A stretch of 64,000 nt of DNA from an uncultured Planctomycetales bacterium (GTDB lineage Bacteria; Planctomycetota; Planctomycetia; Pirellulales; Thermoguttaceae), in NCBI GenBank assembly GCA_937889015.1, contig CALARR010000274.1, forward strand, positions 6,420-70,419, given 5' to 3'. Position 1 is the stretch's first letter; the number at the start of each line of letters is the position of its first letter. The notes under the pieces are model-generated. The model was not told where the DNA came from and did no database searches. It worked only from the letters and a program-made list of their open reading frames with translations. The position numbers were made by a program, and so were the translations under genes. This document shows, piece after piece, positions 26,176 through 36,749 of the stretch.

Positions 26176-28320
26176 ATGCAGATCGACATGCAGCGTTTCC
26201 ACGCCGCCTTCTTCGACGAGATGGCCGAACACCTGGCCACCATGGAAGAGTCGCTGTTGAGCCTGGAACGCTCTCCCGACGACCACGAGTTGCTGGGAAG
26301 CATCTTCCGCGCAGCGCACTCCATCAAAGGGGCCAGCGGCACTTTCGGCTTCAGCCAGATCGCCGGCTTCACCCACCACCTGGAAAGCCTTCTGGATCGC
26401 ATGCGGGACGGGCAAGTCCGCACGGGTTCCGACTTGGTGGCGCTGCTCCTGCGGTCGGCCGATGTGCTCTCTGTCCTGCTCGGCGCGGCCAAGGACGGCG
26501 CCCCCCTGCCCGCCGATTTGGAGGAGGTGGTGCAAGCCTTGGAACGCGCGCAAGGCGCCGCGAACCAGGCCGCCGAGCCGCCTGCCGCCGTGGAACATCA
26601 TCCCGTCGGCCACGTCCCGGCCAGCAGGGAATACCAGATCACCTTTGCGCCGGGCGCCGACTTGCTCCGTCACGGAATGGACCCGCTGTTGCTCCTGCGC
26701 GACCTGGCGCAACTGGGAGAGCTCGCGGCGGTCTCCGTCGACACCACGCGTGTGCCGCACCTGGCCGATCTCGTGCCGGACGAATGCTACTTTGCCTGGA
26801 CCGTTCGTCTGAAGACGGACAAACCGCTGGAGGAGGTCCAAGGCGTGTTCATCTTCGTCGAGGACAGCAGCCAGGTCACGATCCAGCAGGAGTCCTCCAC
26901 GCTCCAGACAACGTCCCAAGGTGACGCCCCGGGTCGCGGCGATCGACCCGCCTCTGCCTCCCCATCCGACGCGCGCCCCGTGACTCAGTCGGCAGCGAGC
27001 GATGCGTCGCCGGCGCGGACCATGCCCGCCAAATCGCGCACCTCCGAATGTTCGTCGATTCGCGTCTCGGTCGAGAAGGTCGATGACCTGATCAACCTGG
27101 TGGGCGAACTCGTCATCGCCCAATCCATGATCAACGAGGTGCTGGGACAACTGGCTTCGGATAACCTGCCCACCGTGCAGGAAGCCCTTTCGGCCATGAA
27201 CCGCAGCACGCGCGACTTGCAGGAGCGCGTGATGTCGGTGCGGATGATCCCCTTGGCCAGCGTCTTCCGCCGCTTTCCCCGGCTGGTACACGACCTGGCC
27301 GCCGACCTCGGCAAGCAGATCAGCGTGGAGATCAGCGGCGAGGACACCGAACTCGACAAGCAGATGACCGAGCAGTTGGGCGATCCGCTCACGCATCTGA
27401 TCCGCAACGCGGTCGACCACGGCATCGAACTGCCCGCCGACCGCCTGCAGGCCGGCAAGGCGGCGCAGGGCACCATCGGACTCCGCGCCTATCACGAGGG
27501 TGGAAACGTGGTGATCGAGGTCAGCGACAACGGTCGCGGCCTGGATCGCGAACGCATCCGCCAGAAGGCCGTGGCCCTAGGCCTGGCCGCGCCCGACGAA
27601 CAACTCAACGATGAACAGGTCTACAGCCTGATCTTCGCGCCCGGATTCTCCACCGCCCAACGCGTGACCGACGTCTCGGGCCGCGGCGTGGGCATGGACG
27701 TGGTCAAGCGCAATCTCGAGGCCCTCAACGGCTCGGTGAGCATTGCCAGCACGCCGGGGCAGGGAAGCACATTCCGCCTGCGTTTGCCTCTGACGATGGC
27801 CATCCTCGATGGCCTGTCGGTGGGACTCAACGGCGAGATCTACATCTTGCCCCTGCTGTCCGTGGTCGAGTCCTTCCGGCCCAAGTCCGGCGATGTGAAG
27901 ACGGTCGCCGGCCGGGGCGAGGTGATTGTAGTGCGTGGAAAGCCAGTGCCCATGCTCCGGCTGCACCGCGCGTTCCACACTGCGGCACGAGCCGCCGACC
28001 CCACCCAGGGACTGATCGTCATCCTGGAGCACCAAGGCAAGCACCTGGGGCTGTTGGTCGACGAGTTGTTGGGGCAAATGCAGGTCGTGATGAAGAGCCT
28101 GGAGGCCAACTACCAGAAGGTGGAGGGACTCTCCGGCGCCACCATCCTCGGCGACGGCCAGGTGGCCTTCATCCTCGACGTCCCGGGCCTGGCGCGCCTC
28201 GCGCGGAGCACGGAAAGCGGACCGGCAGGCCCGGCGGAGTGTTCGCACACGCAGTCCTTGCGGCAGCCTGAAACGACCGAGGAGCGTCAGGCCGTCGCCA
28301 TCGTTGGTTCTCCTCGGTAA
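26176..28320 (+). CDS. cheA: Chemotaxis histidine kinase CheA
   Basis: ATG 26176 is nine bases after GAGGAG; the TTG at 26170 is too close to it. The 714 residues show the HPt domain with H48 in FRAAHSIKGASGTFG, and a middle domain (~155-240) of the type that spaces P1 from the core. After a disordered linker come the dimerisation helix pair (SVEKVDDLINLVGELVIAQ), the HATPase (LIRNAVDHGIE, DNGRGLD, GRGVGMDVVK), and a C-terminal CheW-like domain ending near 690. The layout is complete. It is cytoplasmic, docking with CheW (next gene, 15 bases on) and MCPs. Confidence 0.95.
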   Translation: MQIDMQRFHAAFFDEMAEHLATMEESLLSLERSPDDHELLGSIFRAAHSIKGASGTFGFSQIAGFTHHLESLLDRMRDGQVRTGSDLVALLLRSADVLSVLLGAAKDGAPLPADLEEVVQALERAQGAANQAAEPPAAVEHHPVGHVPASREYQITFAPGADLLRHGMDPLLLLRDLAQLGELAAVSVDTTRVPHLADLVPDECYFAWTVRLKTDKPLEEVQGVFIFVEDSSQVTIQQESSTLQTTSQGDAPGRGDRPASASPSDARPVTQSAASDASPARTMPAKSRTSECSSIRVSVEKVDDLINLVGELVIAQSMINEVLGQLASDNLPTVQEALSAMNRSTRDLQERVMSVRMIPLASVFRRFPRLVHDLAADLGKQISVEISGEDTELDKQMTEQLGDPLTHLIRNAVDHGIELPADRLQAGKAAQGTIGLRAYHEGGNVVIEVSDNGRGLDRERIRQKAVALGLAAPDEQLNDEQVYSLIFAPGFSTAQRVTDVSGRGVGMDVVKRNLEALNGSVSIASTPGQGSTFRLRLPLTMAILDGLSVGLNGEIYILPLLSVVESFRPKSGDVKTVAGRGEVIVVRGKPVPMLRLHRAFHTAARAADPTQGLIVILEHQGKHLGLLVDELLGQMQVVMKSLEANYQKVEGLSGATILGDGQVAFILDVPGLARLARSTESGPAGPAECSHTQSLRQPETTEERQAVAIVGSPR

Positions 28321-28335
28321 CAAGGAGCGCGTTCA

Positions 28336-28833
28336 ATGGCTGGAATCGCCGATATCGATCACGCCGTCGGCTTTGCGACGGACAGTGATCAGTTCCTGAC
28401 CTTCACCATCCAAGGTGAAGAGTACGGGATCGAGATACTCCGGGTCCAGGAGATCAAAGGTTTCTCCAAGATCCGGCCGATCCCCAACGCCCCGGCCTAT
28501 GTCAAGGGCGTGATGAACCTCCGCGGCACCGTGGTGCCGATCGTCGATCTGCGCGCACGCTTCGGCATGTGCGAGGCGGAATACAACCAGTTCACCGTGA
28601 TCATTGTGGTGAGCGTGGGCACGCGCGTCGTGGGCCTGCTGGTGGACGCCGTCTCCGATGTGCTGAACATCAACCGCCAGCAAATCGAAGAAACGCCCGA
28701 GATGGGCAGCGACACCGACACGACGTTCTTCTGCGGCATGGGCAAGGTCGGCGAAAAGCTGGTCCTGCTGCTGAATGTCGACCGCCTGGTGGGCGCCGAA
28801 AGACTCGAAGCTCTTGAACAGGTCAGCGCCTGA
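28336..28833 (+). CDS. cheW: Chemotaxis coupling protein CheW
   Basis: The 165-residue single-domain CheW contains QFLTFTIQGEEYGIEILRV, NAPAYVKGVMNLRGTVVPI and VGLLVDAVSDVLNI, all classic CheW landmarks. AAGGAG lies upstream of ATG 28336. It bridges CheA and the receptor encoded 54 bases downstream. No unusual feature was noticed. Confidence 0.95.
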   Translation: MAGIADIDHAVGFATDSDQFLTFTIQGEEYGIEILRVQEIKGFSKIRPIPNAPAYVKGVMNLRGTVVPIVDLRARFGMCEAEYNQFTVIIVVSVGTRVVGLLVDAVSDVLNINRQQIEETPEMGSDTDTTFFCGMGKVGEKLVLLLNVDRLVGAERLEALEQVSA

Positions 28834-28887
28834 GCGGACTCCCTCCCAACGTAATACACGCTTCCACGAGTTCAACGAAAGGATCTG

Positions 28888-30501
28888 ATGATGAGTTGGT
28901 TTCACAAACTGAGTGCCCGAGCCAAGTTGCTGCTGGCGTTCCTCGCCGTAGCGGTCACGCTCAGCGGCGTCGCCTGCTTCTCCCTCTTGCAGCTCCGCGC
29001 CTTGAATAACATGTTGGGCGAGATGTACGCCGATCGGCTGTTGCCCCTGTCGGCCGTGAAAGAAGCCAGTCTCTCCATGGCCTACATGGGCCGCGACACG
29101 CTGCGGACCATGAACCAGGACAACAAGGCCGACATCGAACCGCTGCGCGCGGCGATCGAAGCCAAGGCCAAGGAATTCCAGACACAACTGGCATTGGCCG
29201 AGATGGATTCGGCCGAAGGCAAAGCGCTCTTGAGCAAGATCCGCGAAGCCTTTCCTATGTACAATGACAAGTGCCTGGCCGGCGTCAAACTGGTCTACGA
29301 CGGCAAGAAGGACGAAGCACGCCTGGTCCTTCGCGATGCGCGAGCGGTCGCCGACGGGATCGACAAGGCCATTGCGGAACTGTCCCAACTCAACCAGCGT
29401 CTGGCCAAGGAAGCCCACGAAACGGGCAACTCCAAGTACCAGGCCGCCCTGTTCCTCGTGGCGACCCTGATCGTCGCCGGCACGCTGGGCGCGATCATCT
29501 TGGGCTGGCTCTTGGCGCGATGGTTCACCAAGGCCCTCCTGGAAGTGGCCTGCATCGCCGATAGCCTGGCCTCCGCCTCGCAACAGTTGGCGGCCGCCAG
29601 CGAAGAGCTTTCCACCGGCGCGCAGGAACAGGCCAGCAGCCTGGAAGAAACCGCCTCCAGCCTGGAACAAATCACCGGCACCATTCAGCAGAACGCCGAC
29701 AACGCCCAGCAGGCCAACCAGTTGGCCAGCACCTCGCGCGACGTCGCCGAGAAGGGGGGCGAGGTCGTGGGCCGGGCCGTGCGGGGCATGGGCGAGATCA
29801 ACGCCTCCTCCAAGAAGATCGCCGATATCATCACGGCCATTGACGAGATCGCCTTCCAGACCAATCTGCTGGCCCTGAATGCGGCCGTGGAAGCGGCCCG
29901 GGCCGGCGAACAAGGCCGCGGCTTCGCGGTCGTCGCCGGCGAGGTCCGCAACCTGGCCCAGCGCAGTGCCGCGGCCGCCAAGGAGATCAAGGGCTTGATC
30001 CAGGACTCGGTCGGCAAGGTCGAGGCCGGCAGCAACCTGGTCAACCAATCCGGCCAGACGCTGGAGGAGATCGTCTCCTCGGTGAAGCGCGTCACGGACA
30101 TCGTCTCGGAGATCGCCGCGGCCTCGCGCGAGCAGGCCGGTGGGATCGAGCAGGTCAACAAGGCCGTGACCCAGATGGACCAGGTGACGCAGGCCAACGC
30201 TTCCCAGACGGAAGAGCTCTCCAGCACGGCCGAATCGCTTTCCGCCCAGGCCGCGCAGCTCCAGCAACTGGTGGCCCAGTTCAACCTGGTGAAGAAGCAG
30301 GGGGTGGCAAGGTCGGCGGCTCCGGTCCGAGCGGTGGCCACCCCACCGGCGGCCAAGAAGATCGTTGCGCCGGCCAAGAAGAAACCCGTCGCGGCTCCGC
30401 CCCGACCCAGCCAACCGGTCGAAGACTTTGCCGAGCCCGAGTTGGTCGGCGCCGGCAGTTCCAAGAACGGCCACAGTGCGCGCGGATTCGAGGAGTTCTG
30501 A
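28888..30501 (+). CDS. Methyl-accepting chemotaxis protein without evident HAMP, ending in an aromatic pentapeptide
   Basis: The 537 residues have TM1 ~12-34, a ~150-residue helical sensor of the four-helix-bundle kind, and TM2 ~185-211. The methyl-accepting coiled coil then begins almost directly, without a recognisable HAMP. The hairpin tip DEIAFQTNLLALNAAVEAA is canonical. After ~440 comes a Pro/Ala/Lys-rich flexible linker ending in G-F-E-E-F at the extreme C-terminus. That fits the x-aromatic-x-x-aromatic pattern of pentapeptides that tether CheR (E. coli NWETF). The CheR-CheD gene follows 82 bases downstream. The ligand is unknown. Confidence 0.93.
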   Translation: MMSWFHKLSARAKLLLAFLAVAVTLSGVACFSLLQLRALNNMLGEMYADRLLPLSAVKEASLSMAYMGRDTLRTMNQDNKADIEPLRAAIEAKAKEFQTQLALAEMDSAEGKALLSKIREAFPMYNDKCLAGVKLVYDGKKDEARLVLRDARAVADGIDKAIAELSQLNQRLAKEAHETGNSKYQAALFLVATLIVAGTLGAIILGWLLARWFTKALLEVACIADSLASASQQLAAASEELSTGAQEQASSLEETASSLEQITGTIQQNADNAQQANQLASTSRDVAEKGGEVVGRAVRGMGEINASSKKIADIITAIDEIAFQTNLLALNAAVEAARAGEQGRGFAVVAGEVRNLAQRSAAAAKEIKGLIQDSVGKVEAGSNLVNQSGQTLEEIVSSVKRVTDIVSEIAAASREQAGGIEQVNKAVTQMDQVTQANASQTEELSSTAESLSAQAAQLQQLVAQFNLVKKQGVARSAAPVRAVATPPAAKKIVAPAKKKPVAAPPRPSQPVEDFAEPELVGAGSSKNGHSARGFEEF

Positions 30502-30583
30502 TTCCGCCGATGCGTGATATCTCCCTGAACCGCCGCGGCAGGCACAGGACGGTCTGCCGCGGCGGGACTCTTGCGACACTGCC

Positions 30584-32092
30584 ATGCCCTCCATCTTCGC
30601 ACCCGTCGAAACGCTCTTGCAGGAAGGTCACCTGGATGGCGTCTACGCAATCAGCGACGCCGAATTCCAGGCCGTACGCAAGCTGATCTACCGTGAGGCC
30701 GGCATCGCCCTGAGCGACGCCAAACGGGCCCTGGTCTGCTCGCGGCTGGCGCGCCGGCTGCGGGATTTGGGCCTGGGCAGTCACGGCGAGTACCTGGACT
30801 ATCTGGCGACCTGCGATCCGCAGGGCGTTGAGCGGCAGTTGATGATCAACGCCCTGACCACCAACAAGACCGATTTCTTCCGCGAGCCGCACCATTTCGC
30901 CTTCCTCCGCGAGCATGTCTTTCCGCAGGTTCACCGCAATGCGGCGCTCGGCCGGCCCCGTCGCCTGCGGATCTGGAGCGCCGCCTGTTCCATGGGCGAC
31001 GAGCCGTACTCGATCGCCATGACGATTCTCGACCACTTTGGCTCGTTGCGCGGCTGGGACATCCGCATTCTGGCCTCAGACGTGAACACGGCCGTTCTGG
31101 ACACAGCCGAACGGGGGATCTACCCGTTGGAACGTCTGTCGATGCTCGATGAACAGACCCTGCAACGCTTCTTCGTGCGGGGCGAGCGAGGCTGGGCCGA
31201 CCATTGTCGCGTGCGCCCCGAGCTGCGCCGCCTGGTGACCTTCCGCCACATCAACTTCATGGACGATCCCTGGCCGATTCGCGCGCAGTTCGACGTCATC
31301 TTCTGCCGCAACGTCATCATCTACTTCGACCAGGAGACGCAGCGCCGCCTGCTGCCGCGCTTGGCCGAACACCTCCTGCCCGAGGGATACCTGATCCTGG
31401 GCCACTCGGAGAACATCCAGTGGCTCGGCGATCACTTCACCCCCTTGGGCAATACCATCTACCAGCGACACCGCAAGTCGGGCCACGTCCAGGCGCCCAC
31501 CCCGCGCGCCATCCGTCCCTACGGTTCGCTCAACGGACATTTCTCCAACGGGCCGCGGCGTGAGATCGTGGCCGGCGAGTTCTTCGCCACTCGCGAGCCG
31601 ACGGAAATCTCCACCGTCCTCGGCTCCTGCGTGGCCGCCTGCTTGTTCGATCCCTTGTCCCGAGTGGGGGGAATGACCCATTTCCTCCTGCCGTATCAGG
31701 TCCTCGATGATCAGGTGTCAGCACGCTACGGAATTCACGCCTTGGAACTGCTCATCAACGAGATCATGCAGCACGGCGGGGATCGGCGGCGACTGCGCGC
31801 CAAGGTCTTCGGCGGCGCCAACGTGCTCAGTTTCCCCAACGCGGCAGAAAGCGTCGGCGCCATGAACGCCCAGTTCATCCGCCACTTCCTCCGCACGGAG
31901 CAGATCCCCATTGACGCCGAGTGCCTCGGCGGAAAGGACGCCATCCGGGTGCATTTCTGCTCGCACAACGGCAAGGCGTATGCCAAACGGATCGCCATGA
32001 GCGGCAACCTGGTCCACCGCGAGCAACGCTACGCCCATCTGGCGGCGGCTCGGATCCAGAATGAATCGCGACGCAGCGTGACCCTGTTTTGA
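30584..32092 (+). CDS. CheR-CheD fusion: receptor methyltransferase joined to receptor glutamine deamidase
   Basis: One continuous 502-residue frame encodes two chemotaxis enzymes. Residues ~20-295 are CheR: NKTDFFRE, the SAM-site segment IWSAACSMGDEPYS, and DVIFCRNVIIYFD. After a ~30-residue linker, ~327-490 is CheD. Its catalytic Cys349 lies in STVLGSCVAAC and His366 in GGMTHFLLP; the Cys-His spacing of 17 equals that of T. maritima CheD, and Ser343 sits where its Thr lies. Both active sites look intact. CheR methylates receptor glutamates and CheD deamidates glutamines to create such sites. cheB begins eight bases downstream. Confidence 0.92.
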   Translation: MPSIFAPVETLLQEGHLDGVYAISDAEFQAVRKLIYREAGIALSDAKRALVCSRLARRLRDLGLGSHGEYLDYLATCDPQGVERQLMINALTTNKTDFFREPHHFAFLREHVFPQVHRNAALGRPRRLRIWSAACSMGDEPYSIAMTILDHFGSLRGWDIRILASDVNTAVLDTAERGIYPLERLSMLDEQTLQRFFVRGERGWADHCRVRPELRRLVTFRHINFMDDPWPIRAQFDVIFCRNVIIYFDQETQRRLLPRLAEHLLPEGYLILGHSENIQWLGDHFTPLGNTIYQRHRKSGHVQAPTPRAIRPYGSLNGHFSNGPRREIVAGEFFATREPTEISTVLGSCVAACLFDPLSRVGGMTHFLLPYQVLDDQVSARYGIHALELLINEIMQHGGDRRRLRAKVFGGANVLSFPNAAESVGAMNAQFIRHFLRTEQIPIDAECLGGKDAIRVHFCSHNGKAYAKRIAMSGNLVHREQRYAHLAAARIQNESRRSVTLF

Positions 32093-32100
32093 GGCGCACC

Positions 32101-33228
32101 ATGGAACGCATCAAGAGCCTATCCGAAAACCCCCACAGCCAGGTCGAACGGCCCAGCGGGACTGAACGACCGGCAGGTTCTGGGACCGGCTCTAAGGTCC
32201 TGATCGTTGACGACTCGGCCGTGATGCGGCAAGTCCTGGCCGAAATCATACGCAAAGACCCGGACTTGGAGGTTGTTGGCTCCGCAGCCGATCCCTTCAT
32301 GGCCTGGGAGAAGATCACGAACCTCAAGCCCGACGTGCTCACGTTGGACGTGGAAATGCCGCGCATGGACGGACTCACGTTCCTCGAGAAGCTGATGCGC
32401 ACCCGGCCCATGCCGGTGGTGATGGTGTCGTCGCTGACCGAGAAGGGCTGTCAGACCACGCTCCGCGCCCTGGAGTTGGGGGCCGTCGACTTCGTCACCA
32501 AACCCAAGATCGATGTGGCCCACGGCACGGTGGACCTGGGACCGGAAATCATCGAGAAGGTCAAGGCCGCCGCGCGCGCCCGGCTGCGTGCGCGACGCAC
32601 GCTCGTGCCCCGGATTCCCGCCGAACCCGGCGCGCTGATCGAAACCACCAACAAGGTGATCTGCATCGGCGCCTCGACCGGCGGCACCGAGGCCCTTGTG
32701 GACGTGCTCACGGCCCTGCCCCCCGATGTGCCCGGAATCGTCATCGTCCAACACATGCCCCCCGGCTTCACCCGTTCGTTCGCCCAGCGGCTCGACCAGT
32801 GCTGTCGCATCCGGGTCAAAGAGGCCGCGGAGGGGGATCGCATCCTGCCGGGCCATGCCCTGCTGGCCCCCGGCGGACTGCACATGGCTATCATCCGCAG
32901 CGGAGCCGTGTACAAGGTCCGCGTGGGCTATGGCGAACTAGTCAACCGGCACCGCCCCTCGGTCGACGTCCTGTTCAACTCGGCCGCCAAGTACGTCGGC
33001 GCCAACGCCGTGGGCGTGATCCTCACCGGCATGGGCAACGACGGCGCACGCGGCATGCTCGCCATGCGCCAGGCCGGAGCGCACACCATCGCCGAAGACG
33101 AATCGACCTGCGTGGTCTTCGGCATGCCCAAGGAAGCACTCGCCATGGGTGGGGCCGAACGAGCCGTCCCCCTGCACCAGATCGCCGGCCGGATCTTGAA
33201 TCTGGTTCGCGATCGGGTCCTGGCGTGA
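32101..33228 (+). CDS. cheB: Chemotaxis methylesterase CheB
   Basis: ATG 32101 follows GAGG at good distance and gives 375 residues. The receiver domain (~32-150) has D37-D38 and phospho-acceptor D83 (LTLDVEMPRMDG). The esterase domain (~180-370) has the catalytic Ser in GASTGGTEAL, His in QHMPPGFT and Asp in TGMGNDGARG. A ~30-residue N-terminal extension, partly encoded by a 20-base repeat shared with the 7-kb gap, precedes the receiver. It removes methyl groups from MCPs and closes the operon, opposing the CheR-CheD fusion. Confidence 0.95.
   Translation: MERIKSLSENPHSQVERPSGTERPAGSGTGSKVLIVDDSAVMRQVLAEIIRKDPDLEVVGSAADPFMAWEKITNLKPDVLTLDVEMPRMDGLTFLEKLMRTRPMPVVMVSSLTEKGCQTTLRALELGAVDFVTKPKIDVAHGTVDLGPEIIEKVKAAARARLRARRTLVPRIPAEPGALIETTNKVICIGASTGGTEALVDVLTALPPDVPGIVIVQHMPPGFTRSFAQRLDQCCRIRVKEAAEGDRILPGHALLAPGGLHMAIIRSGAVYKVRVGYGELVNRHRPSVDVLFNSAAKYVGANAVGVILTGMGNDGARGMLAMRQAGAHTIAEDESTCVVFGMPKEALAMGGAERAVPLHQIAGRILNLVRDRVLA
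32174..32193 (+). repeat. 20-base sequence repeated in the 7-kb intergenic region
   Basis: CAGGTTCTGGGACCGGCTCT is identical to the minus strand at 7777-7796. Here it encodes the Gly/Ser-rich linker before the CheB receiver domain. Confidence 0.5.
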
Positions 33229-33241
33229 CCGGCCGCGCGGG

Positions 33242-33283
33242 TAGACCAAACGCGCCGACAGGCTTATGATTCTGACAGCCTGT
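33242..33283 (+). promoter_or_regulatory. Candidate cysK promoter overlapped by a perfect dyad
   Basis: TAGACC (33242-33247) and TATGAT (33265-33270), 17 bases apart, resemble -35 and -10 boxes. ACAGGCT (33258-33264) and AGCCTGT (33277-33283) form a perfect inverted repeat around the -10 and predicted start region. It could be an operator for cysK, or a hairpin terminating the che operon. Confidence 0.4.
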
Positions 33284-33311
33284 TTCCAAGCGATCTCCCG
33301 TGGAGGTTCCC

Positions 33312-34268
33312 ATGGCCCTGCTGCCCCACCCCGTCCGTGATTCCATCGCCGACTGCATCGGCAACACCCCCCTGGTCCGTGTGCGGCGTTTGGCCGCTGG
33401 CAGTAGCGCCACCGTCTTGGGAAAGATGGAGAACCTGAACCCCCTCTGGAGCATCAAGGATCGTATCGCCAGGGCCATGATCGACGCCGCCGAACGCGAT
33501 CAGCGGATTGGGCCCAACACGGTCATCGTGGAGCCGACCAGCGGCAATACGGGCATCGGCCTGGCATTCGTCTGCGCCTCGCGCGGCTATCGGCTGATGG
33601 TCACCATGCCCGAGAGCATGAGCGTGGAGCGGCGGCGCATGCTCAAGGCACTCGGCGCCGAATTGGTGCTGACCCCGGCCGCAGAGGGTATGCCCGGTGC
33701 GGTCCGCAGGGCGGAAGAATTGGTCGCCCAGAATCCTGACTACTACATGCCGCAACAGTTCAACAATCCAGCCAACCCGGAGATCCACCGCCGCACGACG
33801 GCCGAGGAGATCTGGCGCGACACGCAGGGGGGAGTGGATATTTTCGTTGCCGGAGTCGGGACCGGCGGGACCATCACCGGCGTAGGCGAGGTCCTCAAAT
33901 CCCGCAAACCCGGCGTGCGCGTCGTCGCCGTCGAACCGGCCAGTAGTCCGGTCATCTCGCAACGCTTGGCGGGCGAGAACCTCAAGCCGGGCAAACACAC
34001 GATTCAAGGCATCGGCGCCGGCTTCATTCCCGCCGTGCTGAACATTGGGGTTTTGGACGAAGTGCTTCAGGTTCGCGATGAAGACGCCGCCGAGACTACC
34101 CGTCAATTGGCGCGATTGGAAGGCCTGATGTGCGGCATCAGCAGCGGCGCCGCGGCCTGGGCCGCTCTGGAACTGGCCCGGCGCCCCGACAACGCCGGCA
34201 AGACGATCGTCGTCGTCTTGCCCGATTTGGGCGAACGCTACCTTTCCATGCGACTCTTCCCCGAGTAG
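33312..34268 (+). CDS. cysK: Cysteine synthase A (O-acetylserine sulfhydrylase)
   Basis: ATG 33312, seven bases after GGAGG, gives 318 residues, normal for CysK. Family motifs are GNTPLVRV, the PLP-binding Lys in NPLWSIKDRIA, the substrate loop TSGNTGIGLAF, the phosphate loop GVGTGGTITG and the late Ser-containing segment GISSGAA. It is a cytoplasmic PLP enzyme that makes cysteine from O-acetylserine and sulfide. The acetyl donor enzyme is encoded separately at 51.6 kb. It follows cheB but has its own promoter-like region and two hairpins downstream. Confidence 0.95.
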   Translation: MALLPHPVRDSIADCIGNTPLVRVRRLAAGSSATVLGKMENLNPLWSIKDRIARAMIDAAERDQRIGPNTVIVEPTSGNTGIGLAFVCASRGYRLMVTMPESMSVERRRMLKALGAELVLTPAAEGMPGAVRRAEELVAQNPDYYMPQQFNNPANPEIHRRTTAEEIWRDTQGGVDIFVAGVGTGGTITGVGEVLKSRKPGVRVVAVEPASSPVISQRLAGENLKPGKHTIQGIGAGFIPAVLNIGVLDEVLQVRDEDAAETTRQLARLEGLMCGISSGAAAWAALELARRPDNAGKTIVVVLPDLGERYLSMRLFPE

Positions 34269-34290
34269 AATAGAGGGTGTCCGCGGGGCG

Positions 34291-34317
34291 CGAGAGCGAC
34301 GAACGTCGTTGCTCTCG
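34291..34317 (+). terminator. 12-bp stem-loop 22 bases after cysK
   Basis: The arms CGAGAGCGACGA and TCGTTGCTCTCG (one G-T pair) flank a three-base ACG loop. It is well placed to end cysK transcription, although no T-run follows. Confidence 0.5.
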
Positions 34318-34384
34318 TCAGGACCAAGAGTTCGATCTAGGGCGACAGTGGATTGCGTGTGGAAGTCGTGTGTGCGGGTGGGGC

Positions 34385-34420
34385 AAGGCACGACTCGCTC
34401 ATGGCGGGTCGTGCCTTTCT
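34385..34420 (+). terminator. Strong stem-loop followed by a T-rich stretch
   Basis: AAGGCACGAC (34385-34394) pairs perfectly with GTCGTGCCTT (34408-34417), with further pairing of CGC and GCG inside, and is followed by TCT. It looks like an intrinsic terminator isolating the hybrid kinase gene. Confidence 0.5.
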
Positions 34421-34545
34421 CGTGCGCACAACCGCTACAATCGTTAAGGCCCGGCACGGTGGACCACCGGTTCTGGTTGGCGGAAGACCGCCCCTGCCGG
34501 TCGTCCACAAGGCGCGTTCTCTCGACCTAATCTTCTGCTGGGCAG

Positions 34546-34565
34546 GCCCCTTGCGCGCAAGGGGC
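34546..34565. repeat. 20-base perfect palindrome upstream of the hybrid kinase
   Basis: GCCCCTTGCG is followed directly by its reverse complement CGCAAGGGGC, centred about 57 bases before the kinase start. It may be an operator, a leader hairpin or part of a dispersed repeat. Confidence 0.45.
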
Positions 34566-34612
34566 GATGGGGTTTCCCCGCACCGCAGAGAACGTTTTCG
34601 CCACGCCATCGC

Positions 34613-36691
<2,079 letters not shown>

Positions 36692-36749
36692 ACGGCAGAG
36701 GCACGGGAGGCCGCATTCACCCTACTGCTTCCTCGGTCGGAGCCCGCTT

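Larger units (their letters stand above)
34269..34612 (+). other. 344-bp intergenic region rich in hairpins
   Basis: Between cysK and the hybrid kinase there is no supported gene. It contains two long stem-loops (34291-34317 and 34385-34417) and a 20-base perfect palindrome (34546-34565), followed by a short GGGG-TTT-CCCC hairpin near 34570. Confidence 0.6.
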
